64,000 nucleotides of DNA, taken from Halopseudomonas salegens (GTDB taxonomy: Bacteria; Pseudomonadota; Gammaproteobacteria; Pseudomonadales; Pseudomonadaceae). How positions within the stretch are numbered: the first letter of the stretch is position 1; each line of letters opens with the position of its first letter. A model generated the notes under the pieces. That model saw only the letters and a list, made by a program, of their open reading frames with translations, was not told the DNA's origin and ran no database searches. Position numbers and translations under genes: made by a program. Shown here piece by piece: positions 55,233 to 63,666 of the stretch. The stretch covers positions 930,001 through 994,000 of the forward strand of contig NZ_LT629787.1 in assembly GCF_900105655.1 (NCBI RefSeq), given 5' to 3'.

Positions 55233-56765
55233 ATGCCTGTTCTACCGTTTTCAGCTGTCAGTCTGTTGCCGTGGTTGTATCTGTTTGCCTGCGCTGTTGT
55301 TGTCTTTCTGGCTTACCGTCGCCAGTCCTCCTGGCTGTGGGTGCCGGCCATCATTGCGGGGTATGGCGGCATAGCGCTGGTCGTTATGGATGTGCTGTCA
55401 GGCTGGCTGGCAAACCACGTCAGTGACCGGTTGGGTCTGGTCATGGCTGCCCTGATCAGTTTTCTGGCAATGGTCATTATCAATTTTTCCAGAGGCTATC
55501 TGCAGGGCGAGCCACGTCAGCGGCGTTACCTGGTGGCATTGCTGCTCACATTGGCAGCTGTCGCGGTAGTCGTGACCACAGATAATCTGTTCTGGTTGGT
55601 TGCAGCCTGGATATCCACCAGCCTGAGTCTGCATCAGCTGTTGGTTTTTTATCCTGAAAGAAGCAGTGCCCAGGTTGTGGCGCATAAAAAGTTTCTTGTC
55701 AGTCGTCTGGCCGATCTTTGTTTGTTGTCAGCAACCTGCTTACTGGTTCATGCTGCTGGAAGCAGCTCGATTGTCTTGATCCTGCAATGGGTGGCCGAGC
55801 ATGCCGAAGGTCTGGGTGGGCTTGGCTGGAGTGTGCATCTGGCTGCACTGCTGATGTGTGTGGCGGTCATTCTCAAGTCAGCCCAGCTCCCCGTACATGG
55901 CTGGTTGATTCAGGTGATGGAAGCGCCGACGCCGGTATCTGCACTCTTGCATGCCGGCCTGGTCAACCTCGGTGGCTTTCTGATCTTGCGCTTTGCCCCT
56001 TTGTTTTCCGCTGTACCCTCGGCCCAGACCCTGCTGGTTATTGTGGGTGGTCTGACGGCTGTACTGGCAGCACTGGTGATGATGACGCGCATCAGCATCA
56101 AGGTACGGCTTGCCTGGTCCACCTGTGCACAGATGGGTTTTATGCTCATGGAGCTGGGGTTGGGGCTTTACGAGGTTGCCTTGGTGCATTTGCTGGCTCA
56201 CTCACTGTACAAGGCACATGCCTTCCTCGCTTCAGGCGGTACTGTCAATCAGCCCGGCCGGCTGCCCGAGCCAATGAGGCAAGGTCCAGGATTGCAGAGA
56301 GCGCTGTTGGCACTGCCCGTGGCACTGGCTCTGATTTTCTTGCTGCATGCCGTGTGGACCAGCTGGCAACCGGAGCATGCCCTGCCTCTGGTCAGTCTGA
56401 TGGTGCTGGCCGTGGGTTTGGCACCTTGGTGCTTTCGGCAAGGTGCCAAGGTACAGGCGGCAATCATGCTGATCCTGTTGCCTGCCGCGTATCTGTCATG
56501 GCACGTAGCGGCTTCCTTTATTCTCGAGGGGGCTCCCGAGGCCACCGGGTTTCAGACCGGATTGGCGGTAATGGCCATGCTGTTTTTCATCTCGCTCTAT
56601 TGTGTCCAGGCTCTGATTCTGGAGCGCCCCGGCAGCGAGCTGGCGCAACGACTCTATCCTTGGGCGTATGCCGGATTTTATCTGGATGAATTCTTTACCC
56701 GGCTCACGTTTCGTATCTGGCCGCCTCACTCCTTCTCCGCTGCTCACCTACCGAAGGGAATGTAA
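55233..56765 (+). CDS. dabB: DabB: NuoL-like inorganic-carbon transporter subunit
   Basis: DabB is the membrane, proton- or cation-coupled partner of DabA in DAB systems that accumulate bicarbonate. The 510-residue protein is a proton-translocating NADH-dehydrogenase-subunit-5-like protein with about 13 helices. It has the conserved QLPVHGWLIQVMEAPTPVSALLHAG and LAHSLYKAHAFL motifs. Complex I neighbours are absent. GGGGAG precedes the ATG at 55233. It is followed by dabA after 2 bp, so they are cotranscribed and probably form a complex. The function is inferred from the pair. Confidence 0.9.
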   Translation: MPVLPFSAVSLLPWLYLFACAVVVFLAYRRQSSWLWVPAIIAGYGGIALVVMDVLSGWLANHVSDRLGLVMAALISFLAMVIINFSRGYLQGEPRQRRYLVALLLTLAAVAVVVTTDNLFWLVAAWISTSLSLHQLLVFYPERSSAQVVAHKKFLVSRLADLCLLSATCLLVHAAGSSSIVLILQWVAEHAEGLGGLGWSVHLAALLMCVAVILKSAQLPVHGWLIQVMEAPTPVSALLHAGLVNLGGFLILRFAPLFSAVPSAQTLLVIVGGLTAVLAALVMMTRISIKVRLAWSTCAQMGFMLMELGLGLYEVALVHLLAHSLYKAHAFLASGGTVNQPGRLPEPMRQGPGLQRALLALPVALALIFLLHAVWTSWQPEHALPLVSLMVLAVGLAPWCFRQGAKVQAAIMLILLPAAYLSWHVAASFILEGAPEATGFQTGLAVMAMLFFISLYCVQALILERPGSELAQRLYPWAYAGFYLDEFFTRLTFRIWPPHSFSAAHLPKGM

Positions 56766-56767
56766 TC

Positions 56768-59191
56768 ATGAACATGCCTGAAAATGTCGTACTCGATCAA
56801 CAAGGGGAACTGATTGCCGCTGCCGAGGCCGCCTGCACACTGATTGCCCCGACCTGGCCGCTCGATCGCCTGATTGCGGTTAATCCGTTATGGGAGCGTC
56901 GCGGGGAGCACTGGCAAGCGGTGACAGCCAGACTTTGGCAGCAGTCGGGTAGTCTTTTGACGCTTACAGCGGAGGGTTATGCCAGCGCCTGGCAGCAGGG
57001 ACGTGTTACGCAAAGTCACCTGCAAGCCGCACTGGATGAAAGCGGGCTGGATTGGCGTCTTGATGATGTTCACCACAGGCTCAACGAGCCGATCGATGCA
57101 GGTCATATTCTCCCCTTGCTGGAAGAGATGACACCGGTAAAAGGGAATGTACCCGCCTGGTCTGAATTGATTACCCATCAGATCGGTCAGTTCTGTGCGG
57201 CCTGGTTTGACCGGGAGCAGGCCGACTGGCAACTGACACACACGAAGGGAATGTATGCGACCTGGCGTGACAGCCTGCAGCATGATTATGGGCTAACTGT
57301 ATTAAGCGGCTGCAACGCCTTACAGCAGCGTGCTGCCAGGTTACCACAACACCACATTGAGGTCCTGGCACAAGCGATTGAACAGCTGGAGGTAGACCAA
57401 ACGCTTTGGGCAGACTGGTTTGATACCCTGCTGCAGCGCAGCCTGGGCTGGGCTTCCTGGTGCGCTTACCAGCGCTGGCAAGCCGAGTTACAGGGACAGC
57501 AGGATCACAGCCTGACAGAGTTGCTTGCTATTCGGGCTGCCTGGCAGTTACTGCTCGATGACGGCGCACGTGATCATGACAGTCCTTGGGCGCATTGGCG
57601 GCAGGCCTTCAAGCGCAGACTCAAGAAGCCCCCTCAAGCACACTGGCAAGCTCTGCAAATCTGGCAGCGTGCAGACGAGCTGGCCTGGCAGCAGCAACTG
57701 CAAGCACGCTTGTGTGCCGCCGATGCAACCGCCCCGTCCAGTGATGTCTTTGCCCGCTTGTTCTTTTGCATTGATGTTCGTTCCGAGGTGATGCGCCGGG
57801 CGATTGAGCAGGTGTCTCCCGCAATAGAAACCTCAGGGTTTGCCGGTTTTTTTGGTTTGCCGATTGAGTACGCGCCACTGGGCAGCGACACGGCTCGACC
57901 TCAATTGCCCGGTTTGCTGGCCCCGCAAATACGCGTCAGTGAAAGCAGTGGCGATTTGCAGGCGGACCAGGACCTGAGCCGCCGCCGCTCCCAACAACAG
58001 CAAAGAAAAGGGCGCTGGCAGTTGTTTGAGCGCCTGCCTGCATCCACCTTCACGCTGGTTGAAACCCTGGGCTTGGGTTACGCCAGTAAATTAGCGGCTC
58101 ACCAGCTAGGGCCGAGAGGCCACTCGTCATCAAACGCCCATGAGCAAGTGCAGTTAACCCCGGTTTTGACAGGCCTGGATTCAGAGCAAAAAGTCGATCT
58201 GATCGAGCGGATCCTGACGGCCATGGGTCTCAGATGCGATTTTCCACCCTTGTTGGTGCTGATCGGTCATGGCAGTCAGAGTGCCAATAACCCTCAGCTA
58301 GCCGGCCTAGCCTGCGGTGCCTGCTGCGGTCAAAGTGGTGAGGTCAATGCGCGGTTGCTGGCCAGCCTGCTCAATGACACAGAGATCAGGCATGCTCTAC
58401 TGCAGCGGGGGATACGCATTGGCAAGAACTGTCATGCCGTTGCCGGGTTGCACAACACCACAACCGACGAGATCATATTGTTTGATGCCCAGCAGGTGCC
58501 AGCAGCGCTCAAGTCACAATGGCAGGCACTAAGGCAGTTGCTCGACCAGGCGACACATCGGGCTCGCGCCGAAAGAGCCTCGGCTTTGGGACTGAAGGGT
58601 ATCAAAGATCAGCCAGCAGCCTTGCTGAAAGCCTTGCGCAAACGGGCTTGTGACTGGGCACAAACACGGCCGGAGTGGGGCCTGGCTAACAATGCCGCTT
58701 TTATTGCAGCCCCTCGCAGCTGCACTCGAGGTGTCGATCTTCAAGGGCGAGTATTCCTGCACGACTATGACTGGCAAACAGACCATGACGGCAGTGTGCT
58801 GGAGCTGATCATGACGGCACCTGTGGTCGTAGCCCACTGGATCAACATGCAATATCTGACGTCAACAACAGACAACCAGCGCTTTGGCAGTGGCAATAAA
58901 GTACTGCATAACGTGGTAGGCAGGCATATTGGGCTATTTGAAGGTAATGGCGGGGATTTGCGTATCGGTCTGGCCCGACAATCACTGCATGACGGCGAGC
59001 GCTGGATGCACACGCCTCTCAGGCTGACGGTGGTTGTAAAGGCACCACGCGAGATGATCGATACCGTACTGGCCAAACATCGGGTTGTCCGGCAATTAGT
59101 GGAGAACCAGTGGCTTTATCTTCAATGCCTCGACCCAGATGCCCCAAGCTGTTTGATGCAGCGTAATGAGGACGGCTGGCATCCTGTATGA
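56768..59191 (+). CDS. dabA: DabA: carbonic-anhydrase-like DUF2309 subunit
   Basis: DabA is the cytoplasmic beta-carbonic-anhydrase-like half of the DAB inorganic-carbon pump. The 807-residue product has the proposed zinc and catalytic residues: Cys334 and Asp336 in FCIDVRSE, His501 in IGHGSQ and Cys516 in GLACGACCG. Their spacings (two and fifteen) equal those of the active-site residues C351/D353 and H524/C539 of the Halothiobacillus protein. The reaction (vectorial CO2 hydration) is known from that system; here it is inferred. Confidence 0.92.
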   Translation: MNMPENVVLDQQGELIAAAEAACTLIAPTWPLDRLIAVNPLWERRGEHWQAVTARLWQQSGSLLTLTAEGYASAWQQGRVTQSHLQAALDESGLDWRLDDVHHRLNEPIDAGHILPLLEEMTPVKGNVPAWSELITHQIGQFCAAWFDREQADWQLTHTKGMYATWRDSLQHDYGLTVLSGCNALQQRAARLPQHHIEVLAQAIEQLEVDQTLWADWFDTLLQRSLGWASWCAYQRWQAELQGQQDHSLTELLAIRAAWQLLLDDGARDHDSPWAHWRQAFKRRLKKPPQAHWQALQIWQRADELAWQQQLQARLCAADATAPSSDVFARLFFCIDVRSEVMRRAIEQVSPAIETSGFAGFFGLPIEYAPLGSDTARPQLPGLLAPQIRVSESSGDLQADQDLSRRRSQQQQRKGRWQLFERLPASTFTLVETLGLGYASKLAAHQLGPRGHSSSNAHEQVQLTPVLTGLDSEQKVDLIERILTAMGLRCDFPPLLVLIGHGSQSANNPQLAGLACGACCGQSGEVNARLLASLLNDTEIRHALLQRGIRIGKNCHAVAGLHNTTTDEIILFDAQQVPAALKSQWQALRQLLDQATHRARAERASALGLKGIKDQPAALLKALRKRACDWAQTRPEWGLANNAAFIAAPRSCTRGVDLQGRVFLHDYDWQTDHDGSVLELIMTAPVVVAHWINMQYLTSTTDNQRFGSGNKVLHNVVGRHIGLFEGNGGDLRIGLARQSLHDGERWMHTPLRLTVVVKAPREMIDTVLAKHRVVRQLVENQWLYLQCLDPDAPSCLMQRNEDGWHPV

Positions 59192-59209
59192 CTTTAATGA
59201 GTCTTGATG

Positions 59210-59227
59210 GGGGCGTTTAATCGCCCC
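59210..59227 (+). terminator. Weak hairpin after dabA
   Basis: GGGGCG/CGCCCC with a TTTAAT loop lies about 20 bp after the dabA stop. The U-tract is missing, so termination is uncertain. Confidence 0.35.
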
Positions 59228-59293
59228 TATTGCCAGCCAGCCCTGAACAGGAGTAAAAAGCGCAATCCATAGCAAGATGAGGATTGCGATGAA

Positions 59294-59671
59294 ATGAGCC
59301 AGGACACGCCCTGTCTGAACTGCGGTGCTTGCTGCGCCACATTCAGGGTATCGTTTTACTGGGGGGAAACGGACAGTGCCCCCGATGGCCACGTACCGGC
59401 CGCACTGACGGAACAGATCTCTCCGCATTTAAGCTGCATGCAAGGCACCAACCAGAGCAACCCCCGCTGTATCGGCCTGATGGGCGATATTGGTCAGGGT
59501 GTGCGCTGCACGGTGTACGAACATCGCTCGAGTACCTGTCGTGAGTTTGCCTGGCATGGCGAGAACGGCCAGCCGAACGACGATTGCCAGCGCTCCAGAG
59601 CCCGACACGGCTTGCCCCCGCTGCCATTCACCTCACCCGAGCCCAACTGCATCCCGGTGATAGCAGCCTGA
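59294..59671 (+). CDS. YkgJ-family cysteine cluster protein
   Basis: The 125-residue protein has [13 protein letters not shown] at its N-terminus, further conserved cysteines near 48, 59 and 72 and [21 protein letters not shown], typical of the zinc- or iron-chelating YkgJ family. The role is unknown. Its last 11 codons and the following hairpin are duplicated on the other side of the fic gene (see direct repeats). A stem-loop (59677-59709, CTTCTGCC/GGCAGAAG and GTGGC/GCCAC arms) follows. Confidence 0.85.
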   Translation: MSQDTPCLNCGACCATFRVSFYWGETDSAPDGHVPAALTEQISPHLSCMQGTNQSNPRCIGLMGDIGQGVRCTVYEHRSSTCREFAWHGENGQPNDDCQRSRARHGLPPLPFTSPEPNCIPVIAA

Positions 59672-59675
59672 CAGA
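59639..59675 (+). repeat. Left copy of ykgJ-tail direct repeat
   Basis: This 37-bp segment encodes the YkgJ C-terminus ([10 protein letters not shown] and the stop). It recurs at 60643-60679 with 35 of 37 bases identical. The yhfG-fic pair lies between the two copies. Confidence 0.85.
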
Positions 59676-59740
59676 TCTTCTGCCGGTGGCGGTAAGCCAC
59701 AGGCAGAAGCGAGTTGAAGCCAGCCAGATATTCTGCATGC

Positions 59741-59749
59741 TGGTATAAT
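59741..59749 (+). promoter_or_regulatory. Extended -10 promoter of yhfG-fic
   Basis: TGGTATAAT contains a perfect TATAAT preceded by TGN. No good -35 is seen at 17 bp, as is common with extended -10 promoters. Transcription would begin near 59756, about 78 bp before yhfG. Confidence 0.65.
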
Positions 59750-59832
59750 TCAGGCATTGTGTAGACGCCGCGAGTTTGACTGGTTGAGCTCTCGCGCTAG
59801 ACTGTTCAATGATGATCGAAAACGAGGTTTGA

Positions 59833-60009
59833 ATGGTGACTGTTGCAACTCAAGAAGCCAAGCAGGCTTACTTCGCCAAAATGCGGCGTAAAAACTATCT
59901 GGCTAGCTTAAGGTTGGAAGGCTTCGATGTGAGCGATCAAAAAGTCGCTAACAAGTTATCTACCAAAGCCGATGTGATTGCAGCCCACATGCGAAAAGCC
60001 TCGGCCTGA
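59833..60009 (+). CDS. yhfG: YhfG-type antitoxin of Fic
   Basis: This short gene encodes 58 residues. The start has GAGG a few bases upstream. The sequence KNYLASLRLEGFDV contains SLRLEG (Ser25-x3-Glu29-Gly30), matching the inhibitory (S/T)xxxE(G/N) motif with which class I Fic antitoxins place a Glu into the Fic active site. In size and the Y-x-A-S-x-R-L-E-G stretch it resembles YhfG, the partner of E. coli Fic. The TGA is followed by one base and then the likely fic TTG start, so translation is coupled. Confidence 0.85.
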   Translation: MVTVATQEAKQAYFAKMRRKNYLASLRLEGFDVSDQKVANKLSTKADVIAAHMRKASA

Positions 60010-60010
60010 T

Positions 60011-60607
60011 TTGGACAAGTATGGGGTTGGCCAAGACCCATACTGCTACGCAGCTAGCAGTGTCTTGGTCAACAAGCTGAACATCAGTGATGAAAGTGAT
60101 CTCGAAAATGCTGAACGTGACCTGACACAGGTTGCCGCAGAAGCAATTGAGTTTTGCCCTCCGCCCTACGATTTTGAATTCTTTAAAGAATTGCACCGGC
60201 AGTTATTCGAAGACATCTACCCTTGGGCTGGCGAAGTTCGCATAGTGGATGTTTCCAAAGGCAGTACACGCTTTTGCACAACCAGCCGTATTGAACCTGA
60301 AGCCAGGAAAATCTTCTCTAAATTAGCAGAACAACGCTGGTTTTCAGGCTGCACGAGAGATGAACTGATCAAAAATATTGCTGAATTCAGTGGTGATTTG
60401 AATATTTTGCATCCTTTTCGTGAAGGCAATGGTCGAGCAATGCGATTACTCTGTGACTTTATTGTGATCAATGCTGGCTATCAGGTCGACTGGTCACCTG
60501 TTGACTCTGCCTTATGGTTACAAGCCAGCATTGACTCGGTACGGTGTGATTATCAAGCTATGCAACAGGTTTACAGTTTATGCATCGGCGAAGAGCTGCC
60601 TGTGTAA
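60011..60607 (+). CDS. fic: Fic-domain AMP-transferase (toxin)
   Basis: Fic proteins transfer AMP to hydroxyl groups of target proteins. The 198-residue product has the full catalytic motif HPFREGNGR (His134 to Arg142) and the flap strand upstream, so it should be active. The TTG at 60011 gives DKYGVGQDPYCY, close to the E. coli Fic N-terminus, while the frame opens to 59978. Base composition is more A+T-rich than neighbouring genes. YhfG is upstream and coupled. The physiological target is unknown; in E. coli the pair is a weak toxin-antitoxin module. Confidence 0.9.
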   Translation: MDKYGVGQDPYCYAASSVLVNKLNISDESDLENAERDLTQVAAEAIEFCPPPYDFEFFKELHRQLFEDIYPWAGEVRIVDVSKGSTRFCTTSRIEPEARKIFSKLAEQRWFSGCTRDELIKNIAEFSGDLNILHPFREGNGRAMRLLCDFIVINAGYQVDWSPVDSALWLQASIDSVRCDYQAMQQVYSLCIGEELPV

Positions 60608-60642
60608 ATTATCGCAGGCAATTGCCTTCACTTTTGACTCCA

Positions 60643-60679
60643 GAGCCCAACCGCATCCTGGTGATAGCAGCCTGACAGA
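60643..60679 (+). repeat. Right copy of ykgJ-tail direct repeat
   Basis: Identical in 35 of 37 bases to 59639-59675. It still reads EPNRILVIAA-stop in the right frame. A 9-bp stem (GCCGGTGGC/GCCACCGGC, 60686-60710) follows, as a hairpin follows the left copy. Confidence 0.85.
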
Positions 60680-60685
60680 GCCACA

Positions 60686-60710
60686 GCCGGTGGCCAGCCA
60701 TGCCACCGGC
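60686..60710. terminator. Hairpin between fic and the nuclease gene
   Basis: The perfect 9-bp stem GCCGGTGGC/GCCACCGGC with a 7-base loop lies between the convergent fic and EndA-type genes. No T-tract is seen, so the call rests on place and strength. Confidence 0.45.
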
Positions 60711-60713
60711 AGC

Positions 60714-61703
60714 TCAGCGACAATTCCCCGCCCGCCGAAACCCCGCCGCTTCAGCCTCAGCCGCGGTAGCAAAGGCCACCACATTTTTTGGGCTGACCTG
60801 GTTATAGCTAGGGCACCCCTGCGGCAAGTGATAGACCTTGCTATTGCGGTTACCGCGAACCACACCGCCAGCGTCCTGCCCACTGGCCGCCGGCTCCGGT
60901 AGCCAGCTCACTACACCCTCCGCCGAATTGCGATGCCCCGGTGTCCACACCCGCTCGCCGGTTACAAAGGGGTTGCCATGGCCCATCAGGCGGCTGATCC
61001 GCCGGTTGCGCTCCAGCTCCCAGCCAGACACCGGAAATTGCTGGTCCCAGGCGATGAACACCTGTTGCTGTTGCCGCGCCATGGGCAGGTCATAGCGATC
61101 ATGCATATAGAAATAGATGCGTGCAATCTGGCCCTTAACCGGGTCTGGCGGCTCGGCAACCCGGTTCCGGAAATCCACCTGCATGGCACAGGTACCATAG
61201 CCTTGCGCCGCGCCACGAATCGGCGCAAAGCGGTAATTCGATCGGTCCGCATTGACCTCGCCAATCGCCGGCGACAGGTTATGCAGATCGGCTTCCATCA
61301 CATTGAAAACCGGATCCGTTGCCTTGCAGTTGCTGCGCCCGCCATCCTGCCAGCACTGCCGAGCACGACCAAAATTCGACGCCGGCACCACATGCTCCCA
61401 TTCAATGCGCTGGGCGCGAACGGCCTGGCGCCGGATCTGGTAACCGCAACTGTCCAGATCTACCCGCCCGCCCGAGCGGCCCAGCCACTCCCATTGGCAA
61501 CCACAGTACAAGGTGCCTACCGTATGCCGGTCCGCATAGACCTGCTGGCGGGCCTGGGTCTTGGCTTGCTCGAAGGTCAGCGGCGCCGCAGCCAGCACCG
61601 TGCTCAATACCAGCCCCAGGGCTACCGCCCCGGAACGCCCCAGCCAACCACGCACCTGTCCGATCACCGTACTGCACTCATCGACAACGCATGCCGCGCC
61701 CAT
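60714..61703 (-). CDS. EndA/NucM-type secreted endonuclease
   Basis: Endonuclease I degrades DNA in the periplasm or outside the cell. The protein has a hydrophobic N-terminal signal region (SGAVALGLVLSTVLAAA), the catalytic core RIEWEHVVPASNFGRARQCW (His-Asn type), DLHNLSPAIGEVNADRSNYRF, and eight or more cysteines that would form disulfides. A C-terminal GNRNSKVYHLPQGCPSYNQV segment resembles an Ada-type metal-binding domain, a known appendage of such nucleases. The start is unsure: the ATG at 61703 leaves 20 residues before the signal, and a GTG farther in would fit a shorter signal. Confidence 0.88.
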   Translation of the reverse strand: MGAACVVDECSTVIGQVRGWLGRSGAVALGLVLSTVLAAAPLTFEQAKTQARQQVYADRHTVGTLYCGCQWEWLGRSGGRVDLDSCGYQIRRQAVRAQRIEWEHVVPASNFGRARQCWQDGGRSNCKATDPVFNVMEADLHNLSPAIGEVNADRSNYRFAPIRGAAQGYGTCAMQVDFRNRVAEPPDPVKGQIARIYFYMHDRYDLPMARQQQQVFIAWDQQFPVSGWELERNRRISRLMGHGNPFVTGERVWTPGHRNSAEGVVSWLPEPAASGQDAGGVVRGNRNSKVYHLPQGCPSYNQVSPKNVVAFATAAEAEAAGFRRAGNCR

Positions 61704-61880
61704 CCCGGGCTGCAGCACAACCAATGAAAAACGGCGGGGCAGAGCTCCTGCCTGTCACCGGCGCTATCGCCAGTGAGCCCCTCGCCAATGCCGCGGAGTA
61801 TAAGCCAGCGCCCGGGGGCGGGCTATGCTGCCGCGATCGTTTAGACTGTCATTATCCAATCACCAGCAAACAGGACGCCG

Positions 61881-62423
61881 ATGAACATCCATTACCTGCA
61901 CGGCTTTGCCAGCGCCTTTGACCCTGACTCCGCCAAGTTGCAGACCCTGGGCAAGCTCGGCCCCGTCAGCGGGCAGGCTATCGACTACACCCTGCCCACC
62001 GGGCAGTTGATCGATAACGCGCTCGAGCAAGGCCCCTGGGACCGCGTGGAGCTGATTGCCGGCACCTCCATGGGCGGCTGGCTGGCAGCAGTACTCGGCA
62101 CCCGCCTGGGCATTCCCTTTGTCGCCATCAATCCCTCCGTTCAGCCGCAGCGTACCCTGGGCAAATACATTGGCCCGGGCGTGGACTTTCAGAACCAGCC
62201 CTATGAACTGACCGCCGCTGCGGTAGACAGCTACTTTAACCTGCCGACCGGCGGGCAAGGCCTGATCCTGCTGGATGAAGGCGATGAAGTGATTGATGCC
62301 CAGGCAACCCGGGCCGCCCTGCAAGACCACTACCCGGTGATCTGCTTTCCCGGTGGCAATCACCGTTTCGCCCATATGGAAGCAGCCTTGCCGAAGATTC
62401 AGGCATTTCTTGAGGGCTGCTAA
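61881..62423 (+). CDS. UPF0227 (YcfP/YqiA-type) esterase-like protein
   Basis: The 180-residue alpha/beta-hydrolase-like protein begins NIHYLHGFASAFDPDSAK. It has the nucleophile elbow GTSMGG (about residue 59), an acid region (LLDEGDEV) and the catalytic-type His in GGNHRFAHME. The family is small esterases of unclear substrate. In Pseudomonas a related gene normally lies between cpdA and parE; here the position is near mak. Confidence 0.87.
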   Translation: MNIHYLHGFASAFDPDSAKLQTLGKLGPVSGQAIDYTLPTGQLIDNALEQGPWDRVELIAGTSMGGWLAAVLGTRLGIPFVAINPSVQPQRTLGKYIGPGVDFQNQPYELTAAAVDSYFNLPTGGQGLILLDEGDEVIDAQATRAALQDHYPVICFPGGNHRFAHMEAALPKIQAFLEGC

Positions 62424-62458
62424 AGCGGCCAGCCAGATACCACAACAGGACACAGCGC

Positions 62459-63370
62459 ATGCACAACCATTGGCTAATCGGCATTGATCTGGGCGGCACC
62501 AAAACCGAAGTCATACTGCTGGACGCGCACTCCAACGAGCATTTTCGTAAACGGGTGCCCACACCTGTCGGCGACTACCCGGCCACCCTGCAGAGCATTC
62601 AGGCCCTGGTACTGGACGCCGAGGCTCACGCCGGTGTCAGCGGCATTGCCGTCGGCATCGGCATACCCGGCAGCGTGTCGAGAAAAACAGGCTGCATCAA
62701 GAATGGCAACTCCACCTGGATCAACGGCCAGCCCATGCAACTGCATCTACAAGAACGGCTGCAACGCCCCGTCACCCTGACCAACGACGCCAACTGCCTG
62801 GCCCTCTCCGAAGCCACCGACGGCGCCGGGGAACATCACCACAACGTGTTTGCCGCCATACTCGGCACCGGTTGCGGTGCCGGCAGCAGCATCAAGGGCA
62901 ACCTGCTGACCGGCCCCAACGGCGTAGCCGGAGAGTGGGGGCATAATCCGTTGCCCTGGACAGCCGACAGCGAACACCAGCAACGCCCCTGTTTCTGCGG
63001 CCGCGCCGGCTGCAATGAAACCTTCCTCTCCGGCACTGGGCTGTCGCTCACCCATCATCTGCGCACCGGGCAGCAACAAACGGCCCACACCATCACCGAG
63101 AACGCCCGCCAGGGCGATGCACAAGCCCGGCAAAGCCTCGACCACTACCTCGACCACCTGGCACGCGGGCTGGCCGGCGTTATCAACGTACTGGACCCGG
63201 ACATCATCGTACTCGGCGGCGGCATGAGTAACGTCGAACAGCTCTACCAGGAACTGCCAGACCGCCTGCCGGCGTATGTATTCGGTGGTGAGTGCGACAC
63301 GCCAGTGGTGCGCGCAGTGCATGGGGACTCGAGTGGTGTTAGGGGCGCCGCCTGGCTGGCGATGGCGTAA
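62459..63370 (+). CDS. mak: ROK-family fructokinase Mak
   Basis: Mak phosphorylates fructose (manno(fructo)kinase). The 303-residue protein has the ROK ATP motif GIDLGGTKTEV, IKNGNSTWINGQPMQ and NDANCLALSEATDGAG (catalytic Asp). It also has the zinc motif CFCGRAGCNETF and the C-terminal DPDIIVLGGGMSNVEQLY and HGDSSGVRGAAW, all closely like E. coli Mak. The stop codon lies inside the left end of an inverted-repeat element, so the element may supply the stop. N-acetylglucosamine kinase is the main alternative. Confidence 0.88.
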   Translation: MHNHWLIGIDLGGTKTEVILLDAHSNEHFRKRVPTPVGDYPATLQSIQALVLDAEAHAGVSGIAVGIGIPGSVSRKTGCIKNGNSTWINGQPMQLHLQERLQRPVTLTNDANCLALSEATDGAGEHHHNVFAAILGTGCGAGSSIKGNLLTGPNGVAGEWGHNPLPWTADSEHQQRPCFCGRAGCNETFLSGTGLSLTHHLRTGQQQTAHTITENARQGDAQARQSLDHYLDHLARGLAGVINVLDPDIIVLGGGMSNVEQLYQELPDRLPAYVFGGECDTPVVRAVHGDSSGVRGAAWLAMA

Positions 63371-63511
63371 GGAGCCTCTGAAAACTACCTGCGTTGCCGC
63401 AACGGCGTTAAAAACAGCCTCAAAATGCTCATTTACCATTCGTAAACTGCGCTTTCTCGGCTGTTTTTGCCTGGTTGCACCTGCCTCGCCTACGTTTTCA
63501 AAGGCTCCTTA
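63368..63511. mobile_element. 144-bp terminal inverted-repeat element (MITE-like)
   Basis: TAAGGAGCCTCTGAAAAC (63368-63385) and GTTTTCAAAGGCTCCTTA (63494-63511) form 18-bp inverted ends with one mismatch. Inner arms AAAAACAGCC/GGCTGTTTTT and a centre TTTAC/GTAAA extend the symmetry. No protein is encoded. It differs in sequence from the 35791-35964 element. The first three bases are the mak stop codon. Confidence 0.75.
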
Positions 63512-63666
63512 AGGGCAGGGCAGATCGACTGCCCAGACACGCGACATAGTGTTGCATGACACAAGGGTTTCAAGCGCCGGCAAAGCATGCATAATGGAGT
63601 TATGCCATCACCCCGGTGATGCGTTCATCCCCAGGATTAAAGGAAGCAGTTACCAGGGAGGTCGTA

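Noticed and set aside
55718..56689. 323-codon frame overlapping dabB in another phase
   Set aside because: Cys- and Gly-rich shadow without membrane segments or start signal; dabB frame is convincing.
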